NCBI RefSeq assembly: GCF_007995065.1
Contig: NZ_VOQR01000001.1
Coordinates: 3,414,501 to 3,478,500, forward strand
Origin: Sphingomonas ginsenosidivorax
GTDB lineage: Bacteria > Pseudomonadota > Alphaproteobacteria > Sphingomonadales > Sphingomonadaceae
Length of the DNA stretch: 64,000 nt
Direction: 5' to 3'
Every line of letters starts with the position of its first letter. Position 1 is the first letter of the stretch. Of this stretch, positions 1 through 9,269 are shown piece by piece. The translations under genes were made by a program, and so were the position numbers. The notes under the pieces were generated by a model. That model did no database searches. It was not told where the DNA came from and worked only from the letters and a program-made list of their open reading frames with translations.

Positions 1-1616
1 TCGCCCGCCAGCCGCTTTTCCGCCGCGGCGAGCAACAGTCGCTTGTCCGCCGCGCGCGCGTCCGCCGCGACGGTGAAGCGGAACCCGTCGAGCCGGCCGA
101 TCGCATGGTCTTCGACCATCACCTCGCCCTCCGCACCGATCACGACGGGCAGCGACGCGGCATCGGCGCCGATCTGCCGCATCAGCGCGGTGGTACGCTT
201 GTCGACGAAGCGCTGCGTCAGGCTGGCATGCAGCGCGTCGGACAGCCGCTCCTCGAGCGCGGCGGTGCGCGCCGCCCAATGCGCGGGCTCGGCCAGCCAG
301 TCGGTGCGCTGCGCGATATAGGCCCAGCTGCGCGCGGCGGCGATCCGCCCGGCGATCACCTCGACGTCGCCCGCGACGGTGTCGAGCCGGGCGATTTCGT
401 CGGCGAACCATTGGTGCGGAATATGCCCGCGCGCCTCGCTCAGATGACCGAACAGCCGCGAGACGAAGCGCGCATGCGGATCGAGCCCGACTTTCCGGAA
501 ATCGGGAACGCCGCATGCCGCCCACAGCCGCGCGACCATCTTCGGATGGCGCGCACGCTCGCGGACCCAGCCTTCTTCGGCAAGCCGCTTCAGCACGCCG
601 AGATCGAGCGCCTGGGGTGCCGCGCGCAGCACTCCCGATGGCGGTCGCGCCTCCAGGCTCGCGATCAGCGCATCGACGCTCGCGAAATCGGGCTCGCCCT
701 CGCGCCAGTAGAGGTTCTCGAGCCGCGGGAAGCGATGCTCCTCGATCGCCAGCACCTCTTCGGGCAGGAACGCGCCGGGACCGTCGTCGGACAGCGCGCC
801 GAACGTCCCGTCGCGCTGGTGGCGGCCCGCACGGCCAGCGATCTGCGCCATCTCTGCGACGGTCAGCCGCCGCTGGCGCTTGCCGTCGAACTTGTTGAGG
901 CTGGCGAACGCGACGTGCGCGACGTCCATGTTCAGCCCCATCCCGATCGCGTCGGTGGCGACGAGATAATCCACCTCGCCCGCCTGGAACATCGCGACCT
1001 GCGCGTTGCGCGTGCGCGGGGACAGCGCGCCCATTACCACCGCGGCGCCACCCCGCAGCCGACGCAGCATCTCGGCGACCGCGTAGACTTCCTCGGCGCT
1101 GAACGCGACGATCGCGGAACGCTTGGGCAGACGGCTGATCTTCTTCGCGCCTGCATAGGTCAGCGTCGAGAATCGCGGGCGATTGACGATCTCGGCGGTC
1201 GGCACCAGCGCCTTGATCATCGGCCGCAGCGCCTCCGACCCCAGGATCATCGTCTCCTCGCGACCGCGCGCGCGCAAAAGCCGGTCGGTGAAGACGTGGC
1301 CGCGTTCGGGATCGGCCCCCAGCTGCGCCTCGTCGATCCCGACGAACGCGACGTCCCGGTCGGGCATCGATTCGGCCGTGCACAGCAGCCAGCGTGCGTC
1401 CGGCGGCGTGATCTTCTCCTCGCCGGTGATCAGCGCGACGCGGTTCGCGCCCTTGATCGCGACGACGCGGTCATAGACCTCGCGCGCCAGCAGCCGCAGC
1501 GGAAAGCCGATCATCCCGCTCGAATGCGCGCACATCCGCTCGATCGCGAGATGCGTCTTGCCCGTGTTGGTCGGCCCCAGCACGGCCGTGATCGTACCGG
1601 ACGCATCGTCGTTCAT
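1..1616 (-). CDS. SUV3-like ATP-dependent RNA helicase, C-terminus beyond the window
   Basis: This is the N-terminal 538 residues of a superfamily 2 helicase read on the minus strand; the gene runs off the left edge. Motif I is GPTNTGKT at residues 14-21, motif II is DEAQ at about 95-98, and motif VI reads QIAGRAGRH at about 257. The order and the GPTNTGKT form match the mitochondrial SUV3 family, whose alphaproteobacterial members are RNA helicases thought to act in RNA turnover. The chosen start is the ATG at 1616; an in-frame ATG at 1628 (adding MLPR) is equally possible, and neither has a strong ribosome site. The long plus-strand frames over this gene are antisense shadows. The family is clear; the substrate is unknown. 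Confidence 0.88.
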   Translation of the reverse strand, partial: MNDDASGTITAVLGPTNTGKTHLAIERMCAHSSGMIGFPLRLLAREVYDRVVAIKGANRVALITGEEKITPPDARWLLCTAESMPDRDVAFVGIDEAQLGADPERGHVFTDRLLRARGREETMILGSEALRPMIKALVPTAEIVNRPRFSTLTYAGAKKISRLPKRSAIVAFSAEEVYAVAEMLRRLRGGAAVVMGALSPRTRNAQVAMFQAGEVDYLVATDAIGMGLNMDVAHVAFASLNKFDGKRQRRLTVAEMAQIAGRAGRHQRDGTFGALSDDGPGAFLPEEVLAIEEHRFPRLENLYWREGEPDFASVDALIASLEARPPSGVLRAAPQALDLGVLKRLAEEGWVRERARHPKMVARLWAACGVPDFRKVGLDPHARFVSRLFGHLSEARGHIPHQWFADEIARLDTVAGDVEVIAGRIAAARSWAYIAQRTDWLAEPAHWAARTAALEERLSDALHASLTQRFVDKRTTALMRQIGADAASLPVVIGAEGEVMVEDHAIGRLDGFRFTVAADARAADKRLLLAAAEKRLAG

Positions 1617-1955
1617 GCGGGGTAACATCGGGCGTTCGGGCCGCGCTTGCAATGACTTGCGCGACACCGCGTCCTGTCCCGCCGTCAGTCCAGTCCTTGC
1701 GCCGGCGATAGACGCGCGAGCAATCCGACGGCGTCCGCACCGCGAACCGCGCACCCGACCAGCTGTGCGAAACCGGAGAAAACCCCTCGCTTCGCGCCGG
1801 TTCCACACGGGTTTCACGGGCCGGCTGCACGGCGCAACGCCTCGGCGCAAACGCGTCTCTCCCTGCCCCCGGTTAATTTGACTTTAGCACCTGTTCTCCA
1901 CAACCACCGCACCCGACGCCGCGGGGGGACCGCGCGCTTTGCCGAAAGTGCCTGC
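1617..1955. other. Divergent intergenic region between helicase and M23 peptidase genes
   Basis: About 340 bases separate the helicase start from the preferred start of the peptidase. No RNA gene or well-formed terminator was recognised. It must carry promoters for both genes, but no convincing -35/-10 pair stands out. A TTGACT at 1878 overlaps the alternative TTG start of the peptidase and has no -10 box at 16-18 bases. Confidence 0.5.
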
Positions 1956-3446
1956 GTGTTTCTTCGTGACGAGACTGGACTGGAACTGGCCGGCGGAACC
2001 ACCGCGCGCGCGTTCGGTCGTGCCTTGGTGGAGTATCCGGTACCGACGCGGTTCGACCGCGTTCGCGACGCGCTGGCGCAGGTCGACTGGGTGCCCGATC
2101 TCGGGTCACGCGTCGGATCGCGCGACTGGTGGCGCGGGCTTGCGACCTGCACCGCGCTGTGCGCGGCGACCTGGGCGTTGTCGCCGGGCTTTCGTCCCCT
2201 GGTCGGTGCCGTTCCTGCGCCGCTTGCCGGTGCCGAATGGGACGAATCGCGCGCGCTGGCGATCTCGCCGCTCGCGCTCGGTGCCGATACCGGGCGGCAC
2301 ATGGCGGCGAACGACCTAGTCGCGCCACTCGCCGAAGCACCCGAGCGGCCGTCCGTCGAGCTGTCGGCGACGCTTGGCGAAGGCGATGCGCTCGACCGCG
2401 TGCTGATCCGCGCCGGCGTCGGCCGCAACGATGCCGAAGCCGCAGCCGCGCTCGTCTCGCAGGCAGTGGACCCGGCTGCCATCAAGGCCGGGACGCGGAT
2501 CGCGCTGACGCTCGGTCGTCGCGCCGATCGCACCACCGCGCGGCCGCTGGAAGCGCTCGACTTCCGCGCCCGGTTCGACCTCGGCCTGACGCTGACGCGC
2601 GCCGCCACCGGCCTGACCATGACGCGCAAGCCGATCGCGATCGATTCAACCCCGCTTCGGATCCAGGGGCTGGTCGGCTCCAGCCTCTACCGCACGACCC
2701 GGGCGGCAGGCGTCCCGGCCAAGATCGTCGAGGCGTATATCAAGGCGCTCGCGACGCGTATGTCGATCGGCCGCGACGTGACGGCAGCCGACCGGTTCGA
2801 CCTGATCGTCGAGCGCGACCGCGCCGCGACCGGCGAGACGCGGATCGGTAATCTTCTCTTCGCCGGGCTGGACCAGGGTCGCAAGACCGTGCAGCTCGTC
2901 CGCTTCGCCGCCGACCCCTCCAACGAGGATGCCAGCATCGGTGGCTGGTTCGACGTCAACGGCCAGACCGAGCGCCGCGCGGTGTCGGGGCTGCCCGTGC
3001 TCGGACGGATCACGTCGAGCTTCGGCTGGCGGATGCATCCGCTGCTGGGCTTCACGCGGATGCACAAGGGCCTCGATATCGGTGCGCCCTATGGGTCGCC
3101 GATCCATGCGATGACCGACGGCATCGTCGCGTTTGCGGGCCGCACCGGCGGCTACGGCAATTTCGTCAAGCTGGCGCATGGCGGCGGGATGGCGAGCGGA
3201 TACGGCCATATGAGCCGGATCGCGGTCTCGTCCGGCACGCGCGTGCGCCAGGGCCAGGTGATCGGCTATGTCGGCTCGACCGGCATGTCGACGGGGCCCC
3301 ACCTGCACTGGGAGGTCTGGCGCAACGGCACGGCGATCAATCCGAGCTCGGTCGCCTTCACCAGCGTCGCGGCGTTGTCGGGTGAAAAGCTGCGTGCGTT
3401 CAAGGCGCGGGTCGCGCGGCTGCTGGCGGTCAGGGTCGGCGCGTAG
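1956..3446 (+). CDS. M23 family metallopeptidase (murein endopeptidase-like), envelope
   Basis: The protein is about 496 residues: a short cytoplasmic lead, one hydrophobic segment (around GLATCTALCAATW), a central region resembling peptidoglycan-peptidase accessory domains, and a C-terminal LytM/peptidase_M23 domain. The zinc site is visible as HKGLDIG near residue 369 and HLHWEVW near 449. M23 enzymes cut peptide cross-links in peptidoglycan or act as amidase activators. The start is uncertain. An open frame reaches a TTG at 1878, but its first 26 codons look non-coding and lack a Shine-Dalgarno. The GTG at 1956, with GAAAG about eight bases upstream, is preferred. All catalytic residues are present, so it is probably an active hydrolase. 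Confidence 0.85.
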   Translation: MFLRDETGLELAGGTTARAFGRALVEYPVPTRFDRVRDALAQVDWVPDLGSRVGSRDWWRGLATCTALCAATWALSPGFRPLVGAVPAPLAGAEWDESRALAISPLALGADTGRHMAANDLVAPLAEAPERPSVELSATLGEGDALDRVLIRAGVGRNDAEAAAALVSQAVDPAAIKAGTRIALTLGRRADRTTARPLEALDFRARFDLGLTLTRAATGLTMTRKPIAIDSTPLRIQGLVGSSLYRTTRAAGVPAKIVEAYIKALATRMSIGRDVTAADRFDLIVERDRAATGETRIGNLLFAGLDQGRKTVQLVRFAADPSNEDASIGGWFDVNGQTERRAVSGLPVLGRITSSFGWRMHPLLGFTRMHKGLDIGAPYGSPIHAMTDGIVAFAGRTGGYGNFVKLAHGGGMASGYGHMSRIAVSSGTRVRQGQVIGYVGSTGMSTGPHLHWEVWRNGTAINPSSVAFTSVAALSGEKLRAFKARVARLLAVRVGA

Positions 3447-3453
3447 CCGCGCG

Positions 3454-4341
3454 CTACAGTCCGGTTGCCAGCGTCTTGATTAGCCAGTCGTGGAACAGCT
3501 TGACCGGCTTTTGCTGCAGGGCGCGCGGCCGGCACACGAACCAGTAGCTGTACGGGCTCTCGACCTCGATATCGAACAGCCGCACCAGCCGCGGGTCGTT
3601 AGCGTCCTCGAAATGGCTGGCATGCATGAACGCGATGCCAAGCCCCTGCGCCGCCGCCTCGAGCATCAGCGCGCCAGAATCGAAATGGTCGATCGCCAGC
3701 GGCTCGATATCCTCCAGCCCCGCCGCGGTGCGCCAGGCGGTGAACGTGTCGGGCATGTCGCGGTGCAATAGCGCGGTCAGTTCCGAGAGCTGCTCAGGCT
3801 TCGTGACAGGGTTCGCCCGTTCGAGCAGGCTGCGTGCGCCGATGACATAGACCGAGTTGCGATCCAGCCGCTTGGCATAGAGCGACGGGTCGATCTCGCG
3901 CTGCAACGCGATCACGGCGTCCAGACCGTCGCCCAGCCGCGACACGCCGTGCCCGGCCGTGTCGATGTCGAGATGCAGTTCGGGATGCGAGATGCGCAGT
4001 TCCCCCAGCCGCGGGAACAGGCGTTGCGACGCGAACAGCGGCAGGATGCCGAGCCGCAGCCGTAGCACTTCGGTCCCGCTGGTCAGCGATTCGACCGCGT
4101 CGGACAGGCTGTCGAGCACCGGCGCGATCTGCGCCAGCAGCCGTTCGCCGTCGCCGTTCAGGACCATCGCCTGGTGACGCCGCGCGAACAAGGGCTTGCC
4201 GATGAAGCGCTCCAGGCTCTGTACGCGACGGCTGAGCGCCGGCGCCGACAGCGCCAAATCCTCTGCCGCCGCCTTGATCGATCCCAGCCGCGCGACCTGC
4301 ACGAAAGCCTCGATCGCGCCCAATGGGGGCAGTCTGCGCAT
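3454..4341 (-). CDS. LysR-type transcriptional regulator (GcvA-like)
   Basis: A 295-residue LysR regulator: an N-terminal winged helix-turn-helix in residues 1-60 (LPPLGAIEAFVQVARLGSIK followed by the ALSRRVQSLE recognition helix) and a periplasmic-binding-fold effector domain over the rest. The ATG at 4341 is chosen because GGAGG lies six bases ahead; the GTG two codons upstream would abut that site. It is divergent from the CDC48-like gene, and an inverted repeat GCAATCG-N6-CGATTGC lies 26 bases upstream of its start, suggesting autoregulation. It is convergent with the M23 gene, ending eight bases from it. The effector is unknown. Confidence 0.9.
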   Translation of the reverse strand: MRRLPPLGAIEAFVQVARLGSIKAAAEDLALSAPALSRRVQSLERFIGKPLFARRHQAMVLNGDGERLLAQIAPVLDSLSDAVESLTSGTEVLRLRLGILPLFASQRLFPRLGELRISHPELHLDIDTAGHGVSRLGDGLDAVIALQREIDPSLYAKRLDRNSVYVIGARSLLERANPVTKPEQLSELTALLHRDMPDTFTAWRTAAGLEDIEPLAIDHFDSGALMLEAAAQGLGIAFMHASHFEDANDPRLVRLFDIEVESPYSYWFVCRPRALQQKPVKLFHDWLIKTLATGL

Positions 4342-4366
4342 GATCACCCTCCCGGAGTCGTCGCCT

Positions 4367-4400
4367 GCAATCGTACCGGCGATTGCGTCGACTGCAATCG
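4367..4400. promoter_or_regulatory. Putative LysR operator: inverted repeat plus a third half-site
   Basis: GCAATCG (4367-4373) and CGATTGC (4380-4386) form a 7-base inverted repeat with a 6-base spacer. GCAATCG recurs at 4394-4400 in the first orientation. The cluster sits just upstream of the LysR start at 4341, the usual place for an autoregulatory LysR box and a second activation half-site. Inference from position and symmetry only. Confidence 0.45.
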
Positions 4401-4425
4401 TAGTGATTCCTTTCGCACTTGCAAC

Positions 4426-4476
4426 ATGAACCGCTGCCGGCGAAAAGGACCTCGCCTTTCAGGCATCCTCTCCTAA
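4426..4476 (+). other. Possible 16-codon leader peptide upstream of the CDC48-like gene
   Basis: An ATG at 4426 opens a 16-residue basic peptide (MNRCRRKGPRLSGILS) that stops at 4476, eleven bases before a strong rho-independent terminator and 112 bases before the CDC48-like start. It has no good Shine-Dalgarno and could be chance. It is listed because a leader ORF followed by a terminator ahead of a gene is the layout of an attenuator. Confidence 0.2.
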
Positions 4477-4486
4477 AAACTTTCAC

Positions 4487-4517
4487 GGGCTGGCCTTTCG
4501 GGGCCGGCCCTTTTTTT
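4487..4517 (+). terminator. Rho-independent terminator in the 5' region of the CDC48-like gene
   Basis: GGGCTGGCC (4487-4495), loop TTTCGG, GGCCGGCCC (4502-4510), then seven T (4511-4517). This is a near-perfect 9-bp stem with one G-U pair and a U-tract, oriented to end plus-strand transcripts. No annotated plus-strand gene ends here: the gene to the left is on the minus strand. It therefore ends either a small RNA starting in the divergent region or a leader of the downstream gene. Confidence 0.8.
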
Positions 4518-4587
4518 GTCTTTTCAAGTCCTCGCAAGCCCGGAACGCGCGACCTATCTCACGCGCTATCAAGCCCGAAGGATGATC

Positions 4588-6858
4588 ATGGCCGACAGCG
4601 AAACCCCGACGCGGAAAATCCAGGTTGCCAATGCCCGGCCCGAAGACAGCGGGCGTGGGCTGGCGCATCTGCCCCGCGCTCTGATGGCGGCGCTGCAGAT
4701 CGCCGAGGGCGACGTGATCGAGATCCTCGGCAAGCAGAACACGCCCGCGCGCGCCGTCGGCCCCTATCCCGAGGACGAAGGCCTCGACATCGTCCGCATC
4801 GACGGGTTGCAGCGCGCCAATGCCGGGGTCGGGTCGGGCGATTTCGTCGAGGTGCGCAAGGCGGAATCCAAGCCGGCGACGCGCGTCGTCTTCGCGCCCG
4901 CGCAGCAGAACCTGCGGCTGCAGGGGTCGACCAACGCATTGAAGCGGACCTTTCTGGGCCGGCCGATCTGCCAGGGCGACATCGTCGCGACCGCGGGTCA
5001 CCAGCGCGTCGGCAACATGCCGCCAGGCGTTCAGCAGTTCATGAACGCGCCGGCCTATGCGTTGCAGGAGATCCGGCTCGCGGTGATCGCGGCGAGCCCC
5101 AAGGGCGTCGTCCATATCGACGAGAATACCGAGATCGAGCTGCGCGCCGAATATGAGGAGCCCGAGGCCGCGCGGCGTGCCGACGTCACCTATGACGATA
5201 TCGGCGGCATGGCGCAGACCATCGACCAGTTGCGCGAGATGGTCGAGCTGCCGCTGCGCTACCCCGAACTGTTCCAGCGCCTCGGCGTCGATCCGCCCAA
5301 GGGCGTGTTGCTGCACGGCCCGCCCGGCACTGGCAAGACGCGGCTCGCACGCGCGGTCGCCAATGAATCTGATGCGCAGTTCTTCCTGATCAACGGCCCC
5401 GAGATCATGGGCTCGGCCTATGGCGAGTCGGAAGGCAAGCTGCGCCTGGTGTTCGAGGAGGCCGCCAAGTCGGCGCCGTCGATCGTGTTCATCGACGAGA
5501 TCGATTCGATCGCGCCGAAGCGCGGACAGGTGTCGGGCGAAGCGGAAAAGCGTCTCGTCGCGCAGCTGCTGACGCTGATGGACGGGCTGGAATCGCGCGC
5601 GAACCTCGTCGTGATCGCCGCCACCAACCGGCCCGAGGCGATCGACGAGGCGCTCAGGCGTCCCGGCCGGTTCGACCGCGAGATCGTCGTCGGCGTCCCC
5701 GACGAGCGCGGGCGTCGCGAGATCCTCGGCATCCACACCCGCGGCATGCCGCTGGGCGACCGCGTCGACCTCGCCGAGCTGGCGCGCACGACCTATGGGT
5801 TCGTCGGGGCCGATCTCGCCGCACTGACGCGCGAGGCGGCGATCGAGGCGGTGCGTCGGATCATGCCGAAGCTTAACCTCGAAGAGCGAACCATCCCGCC
5901 AGAGGTACTCGACGAGCTGTCGGTGACGCGCGAGGATTTCATGGGTGCGCTCAAGCGCGTCCAGCCCTCGGCGATGCGCGAGGTCATGGTGCAGGCGCCG
6001 ACCGTGCGCTGGGCCGATGTCGGCGGGCTCGACGACGCGCAGATGCGGCTGAAGGAAGGCGTGGAACTGCCGCTCAAGAACCCCGACGCGTTCCGGCGGC
6101 TCGGCATCCGGCCCGCCAAGGGGTTCCTGCTCTATGGTCCGCCCGGTACCGGCAAGACCTTGCTCGCCAAGGCGGTCGCGCGCGAATCGGAGGCGAACTT
6201 CATCGCCACCAAGTCGAGCGACCTGCTGAGCAAATGGTATGGCGAGAGCGAGCAGCAGATCGCCAAGCTGTTCAGCCGAGCACGGCAGGTCGCGCCGTGC
6301 GTGATCTTCATCGACGAACTCGATTCGCTGGTGCCCGCACGCGGCTCCGGTGCGGGCGAGCCGCAGGTGACCGAGCGCGTGGTCAATACCATCCTCGCCG
6401 AGATGGACGGGCTCGAGGAGATGCAGTCGGTCGTCGTGATCGGCGCGACCAACCGGCCGAACCTGATCGACCCGGCCCTGCTCCGCCCGGGCCGGTTCGA
6501 CGAACTCGTCTATGTCGGCGTCCCCGACAAGGCGGGGCGCCGGCGGATCCTGGGTATCCAGACGGGCAAGATGCCGCTTGCCGGCGATGTCGATCTTGAC
6601 GTCATCGCGAGCCGTACCGAGCGGTTCAGCGGTGCCGACCTTGAGGACGTCGTCCGCCGCGCCGGGCTGGTCGCACTGCGCCGCGCCATCGACTCTACGC
6701 AGGTGACGATGGCCGACTTCGACACCGCGCTGACCGAATCGCGCCCGTCGGTGACGCCAGAGACCGAACGCGAATACGAGCAGATGGCCGCGCGGCTGAA
6801 ACAGGATGCGACCGCGATCCAGCCGATCGGTTTCGCGTTTCCCAAGCGCGACGACTGA
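4588..6858 (+). CDS. CDC48/VCP-type AAA+ ATPase (VAT-like)
   Basis: A 756-residue tandem AAA+ ATPase with the architecture of archaeal VAT and eukaryotic CDC48/p97: an N-domain with a double-psi barrel over the first ~190 residues, then ATPase D1 and D2. Both Walker A motifs are GPPGTGKT (about 244-251 and 517-524). Walker B motifs are IVFIDEIDS (about 301) and VIFIDELDS (about 572), and arginine-rich [17 protein letters not shown] segments follow in each domain. Such enzymes form hexameric unfoldases that feed proteases or remodel complexes; the bacterial partner is not visible here. The open frame extends to 4516, but the ATG at 4588 has GAAGGA at correct spacing and begins the conserved sequence. 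CDC48 homologues are patchy in bacteria. Confidence 0.93.
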   Translation: MADSETPTRKIQVANARPEDSGRGLAHLPRALMAALQIAEGDVIEILGKQNTPARAVGPYPEDEGLDIVRIDGLQRANAGVGSGDFVEVRKAESKPATRVVFAPAQQNLRLQGSTNALKRTFLGRPICQGDIVATAGHQRVGNMPPGVQQFMNAPAYALQEIRLAVIAASPKGVVHIDENTEIELRAEYEEPEAARRADVTYDDIGGMAQTIDQLREMVELPLRYPELFQRLGVDPPKGVLLHGPPGTGKTRLARAVANESDAQFFLINGPEIMGSAYGESEGKLRLVFEEAAKSAPSIVFIDEIDSIAPKRGQVSGEAEKRLVAQLLTLMDGLESRANLVVIAATNRPEAIDEALRRPGRFDREIVVGVPDERGRREILGIHTRGMPLGDRVDLAELARTTYGFVGADLAALTREAAIEAVRRIMPKLNLEERTIPPEVLDELSVTREDFMGALKRVQPSAMREVMVQAPTVRWADVGGLDDAQMRLKEGVELPLKNPDAFRRLGIRPAKGFLLYGPPGTGKTLLAKAVARESEANFIATKSSDLLSKWYGESEQQIAKLFSRARQVAPCVIFIDELDSLVPARGSGAGEPQVTERVVNTILAEMDGLEEMQSVVVIGATNRPNLIDPALLRPGRFDELVYVGVPDKAGRRRILGIQTGKMPLAGDVDLDVIASRTERFSGADLEDVVRRAGLVALRRAIDSTQVTMADFDTALTESRPSVTPETEREYEQMAARLKQDATAIQPIGFAFPKRDD

Positions 6859-6863
6859 CCTTC

Positions 6864-6896
6864 CCCGTCGCCCCGGACCGGGTCCGGGGCGACGGG
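6864..6896. repeat. Perfect 16-bp inverted repeat between convergent genes
   Basis: The 16 bases at 6864-6879 are repeated as their exact reverse complement at 6881-6896, one base apart (core CCCCGGACC/GGTCCGGGG). It lies between the stop of the CDC48-like gene and the stop of the ABM-domain gene. It could act as a bidirectional terminator, but there is no T-tract. The GGACC/GGTCC core resembles a repeat at about 9990-10015, which suggests a dispersed palindrome. Confidence 0.6.
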
Positions 6897-6903
6897 ACCG
6901 GAG

Positions 6904-7239
6904 TCATGCCGGCCCGACGATAGCGTCCCAGCGATACCCCCGCGTCACGGTCGCGACCGACACGGTATACCAGGCGTACCAGCGCGCGCGCCCCATTTCG
7001 CGGATCGCCGCATGATCGACCTGGCCGCGCCAGGCGATCGCGGCGGCCTCGTCCCTCCAGTAGCTGACCGTGACGCCGATCCCGTCGGTCCCGCGCGCGC
7101 TGTCGATGCCGCGATACCCGGGCTGGGCAGCGGCGAGCCGGTCCATCGCGTCGGCGGCCGCGGCATAGCCCGCATCGTCCGCAGCGGTGCGCTGCGAGAC
7201 GAAGATCACCGCGACCTGCCCGTTCCGATCGTCATCCAT
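6904..7239 (-). CDS. Antibiotic biosynthesis monooxygenase (ABM) domain protein
   Basis: A 111-residue single-domain protein with the ferredoxin-like ABM/EthD-type pattern: an opening beta strand (VAVIFVSQR), a central region GYRGIDSARG…GITVSYW-like, and a C-terminal segment ending in a W/Y-rich helix (RARWYAWYTV). ABM proteins are dimeric and include quinol monooxygenases and haem-degrading enzymes, but many have no known reaction. The ATG at 7239 is chosen; the frame also offers a GTG two codons upstream. It faces the CDC48-like gene and is divergent from the methyltransferase at 7398. Confidence 0.8.
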   Translation of the reverse strand: MDDDRNGQVAVIFVSQRTAADDAGYAAAADAMDRLAAAQPGYRGIDSARGTDGIGVTVSYWRDEAAAIAWRGQVDHAAIREMGRARWYAWYTVSVATVTRGYRWDAIVGPA

Positions 7240-7397
7240 GTGCACCGATTAGGCGCCGCGCCGGTCGTGGCAAGTCCTTGCCGACCCGCGGCTCGTCGCG
7301 GCGATGCAACCGCGACGCTTGAAAGACGTTCGGATTTCGTGCGACGGGAGTGTCAAAGCTTCGCCAGCGCGCGAGCGCCTGGAAATTAAGGAACGCG

Positions 7398-8012
7398 ATG
7401 CCTAGTTCGACCACCGCCGCCCGACGTGCGCGCACCCGTCCCGCCGGCGTTCCGTCCCCGTGGCAGATGTTCTTTTCGGAATTTCTGAAACACCCGGTGA
7501 TGGTCGGATCGGTCGTGCCGTCGTCGGACAAGCTGATCCGTAAGATGCTCGACCGCGTCGACTGGGCGAACTGCAAGCTGTTCGTCGAATATGGCCCGGG
7601 CGTCGGCACCTTCTGCCGCCCGATCCTCGACCGCATGGCGCCCGATGCCAAGCTGATCGTGATCGACACCAACGCCGATTTCATCCGCTATCTGCGCCAC
7701 ACGATCACCGATCCGCGGTTCTTCGCGGTGCTGGGGTCGGCGGCCGAGGTCCAGACCATCGTCAGCGACCACGGCTTCGAATCGGCGGACTATGTGCTGT
7801 CGGGCCTGCCCTTCTCGACCCTGCCCGCCGGTGTCGGCCCAGCGATCGCGCATGCGACGCACGCCGTGCTGCGTCCGGGCGGCGCGTTCCTGGTCTATCA
7901 GTTCAGCCCGAAGGTAAAGGACTTCCTCACCCCCCATTTCGCGACGATCGATCACGACATGGAATGGTGGAACGTACCCCCGGCCCAGCTGTACTGGGCC
8001 TGGAAGGCCTGA
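7398..8012 (+). CDS. SAM-dependent methyltransferase, phospholipid N-methyltransferase-like
   Basis: A 204-residue class I methyltransferase. The SAM-binding motif I is VEYGPGVGTF and the motif II acid is in LIVIDTNADF; a later stretch (DYVLSGLPFSTLP) recalls the rRNA-dimethylase/PmtA family. The PmtA-like group methylates phosphatidylethanolamine towards phosphatidylcholine, and the MFFSEFLKHP opening is typical of that set. ATG 7398 follows AAGGA at good spacing; the longer frame from 7350 does not. A phospholipase D/cardiolipin-synthase-like gene lies immediately downstream on the other strand, consistent with a lipid role. The exact substrate is inferred. Confidence 0.8.
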   Translation: MPSSTTAARRARTRPAGVPSPWQMFFSEFLKHPVMVGSVVPSSDKLIRKMLDRVDWANCKLFVEYGPGVGTFCRPILDRMAPDAKLIVIDTNADFIRYLRHTITDPRFFAVLGSAAEVQTIVSDHGFESADYVLSGLPFSTLPAGVGPAIAHATHAVLRPGGAFLVYQFSPKVKDFLTPHFATIDHDMEWWNVPPAQLYWAWKA

Positions 8013-8057
8013 GCCTCACGGCTCGGCCACAACGGTACCGCCGCGGCCGACCCTCGA

Positions 8058-9218
8058 CTATTCGTCGATGCCGAAGTTCAGCCCGCGGGACACGCTGGGA
8101 TCGACGACCGCGACCAGGAAATAGGCGCCGAGCTGCTTCAATCGCTGCACCCACCCGGTGTTCGCCTTGTACAATGCGGCCGTGATCTCCGTTGATTTGC
8201 CGATCTCGCCGTCGACATAGCGTCGGACATGGTCGGCGAACGCCCGGTCCTCGATCCTGAGCATCAGCTCGAGATTAATGAACAGGCTCCGCATGTCGAA
8301 ATTCGCGGATCCGATATGGACCGCGTCGTCGATCACGTAGAGCTTGGTATGCAGCTTGGTCGGCTGATATTCGAACAGCCGGACCCCCTTCCGGAGCAGG
8401 CCGGCATAGGTGAAGCGTGCCGCTGCGATCGTCGCATTGTTGTCGGACTTGCTCGCCGTCACGATCCGGACGGCCGCCAGCCGCCGTCCCGCGCGGTCCA
8501 GCCGGCGCAGCAGCGCGGGGCTCGGCGTGAAATAGCCCGCGATCACGTCGATCCGGCGGCCGGCGCGCATGTCGTCGCGCACCGCCCGCGCCCAGGGCGA
8601 CAGCCGCCGCGTCGGTCCGCCGATCAGCCAGCGCGTCGCGCCCCGGGTCTCGCTCCACCGCGACAGCGCGGCATTCAGGCGGCGCAGCTTGCCCTTGCCG
8701 TCATGGATCCAGTCGCGCAGCGCGTCGAAATAGCCGGCTAGCCGCTCGGCCGCGGGCCCCTCGACCAACAGCCCCAGGTCGCGCCAGGCCTGTTCGGCGA
8801 CGGTGCCGAAATAATCATCCTCGATGTTGAAGCCGCCGATGATGATCCGCTGCTCGTCGGCCAGCGCCAGCTTCTGGTGGTTGCGCAGCAGATAGCGTCG
8901 CCCGAAGCTCGCCGAGAAGCGGCAGACCGCGACACCCGCGGATTCCAGGGGGCGGAAGAAGCGATCGTCGGCCCCGTCGCTGCCGAACCCGTCGACGATC
9001 AGCGAGACCGTCACGCCGCGTCTGGCGGCCGCGATCAGCGCGGCGTTAACACGCTGCCCCGACTCGTCGTCGGCATAGATGTAATAGAGGATGCGCAGCG
9101 ACCGCGTCGCGCTGTCGATGAGTTCGAGCAGCGCGTCGAGCCGCCGCGGGCCGGTATCGAGAAGCGTCAGCCCGTTGCCGTCGACGGTGAAGCTGGGCTG
9201 CGGCTGAAGCGGTTCCAT
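8058..9218 (-). CDS. Phospholipase D / cardiolipin synthase family protein
   Basis: A 386-residue protein with two PLDc domains. The first HKD motif is HQKLALAD at about residue 112, the second HTKLYVID at about 289, each followed by a GG/GS-N pattern (IGGFNIED and IGSANFD) as in cardiolipin synthases. It lacks the two N-terminal membrane helices of ClsA, so it resembles soluble or peripheral ClsB-like enzymes. The ATG at 9218 starts the conserved part; the open frame to 9521 runs antisense through rpoZ and is not used. It is convergent with the phospholipid-methyltransferase-like gene. Confidence 0.88.
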   Translation of the reverse strand: MEPLQPQPSFTVDGNGLTLLDTGPRRLDALLELIDSATRSLRILYYIYADDESGQRVNAALIAAARRGVTVSLIVDGFGSDGADDRFFRPLESAGVAVCRFSASFGRRYLLRNHQKLALADEQRIIIGGFNIEDDYFGTVAEQAWRDLGLLVEGPAAERLAGYFDALRDWIHDGKGKLRRLNAALSRWSETRGATRWLIGGPTRRLSPWARAVRDDMRAGRRIDVIAGYFTPSPALLRRLDRAGRRLAAVRIVTASKSDNNATIAAARFTYAGLLRKGVRLFEYQPTKLHTKLYVIDDAVHIGSANFDMRSLFINLELMLRIEDRAFADHVRRYVDGEIGKSTEITAALYKANTGWVQRLKQLGAYFLVAVVDPSVSRGLNFGIDE

Positions 9219-9269
9219 GGCCGCGGGTGATGGCCATGCCGGGCCGTGCTGGCAAGCATCGGCGTTTTC

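Noticed and set aside
105..1625. Long plus-strand frame (about 506 codons)
   Set aside because: Antisense to the SUV3-like helicase, whose minus-strand frame has all helicase motifs; Arg/Asp-rich shadow composition.
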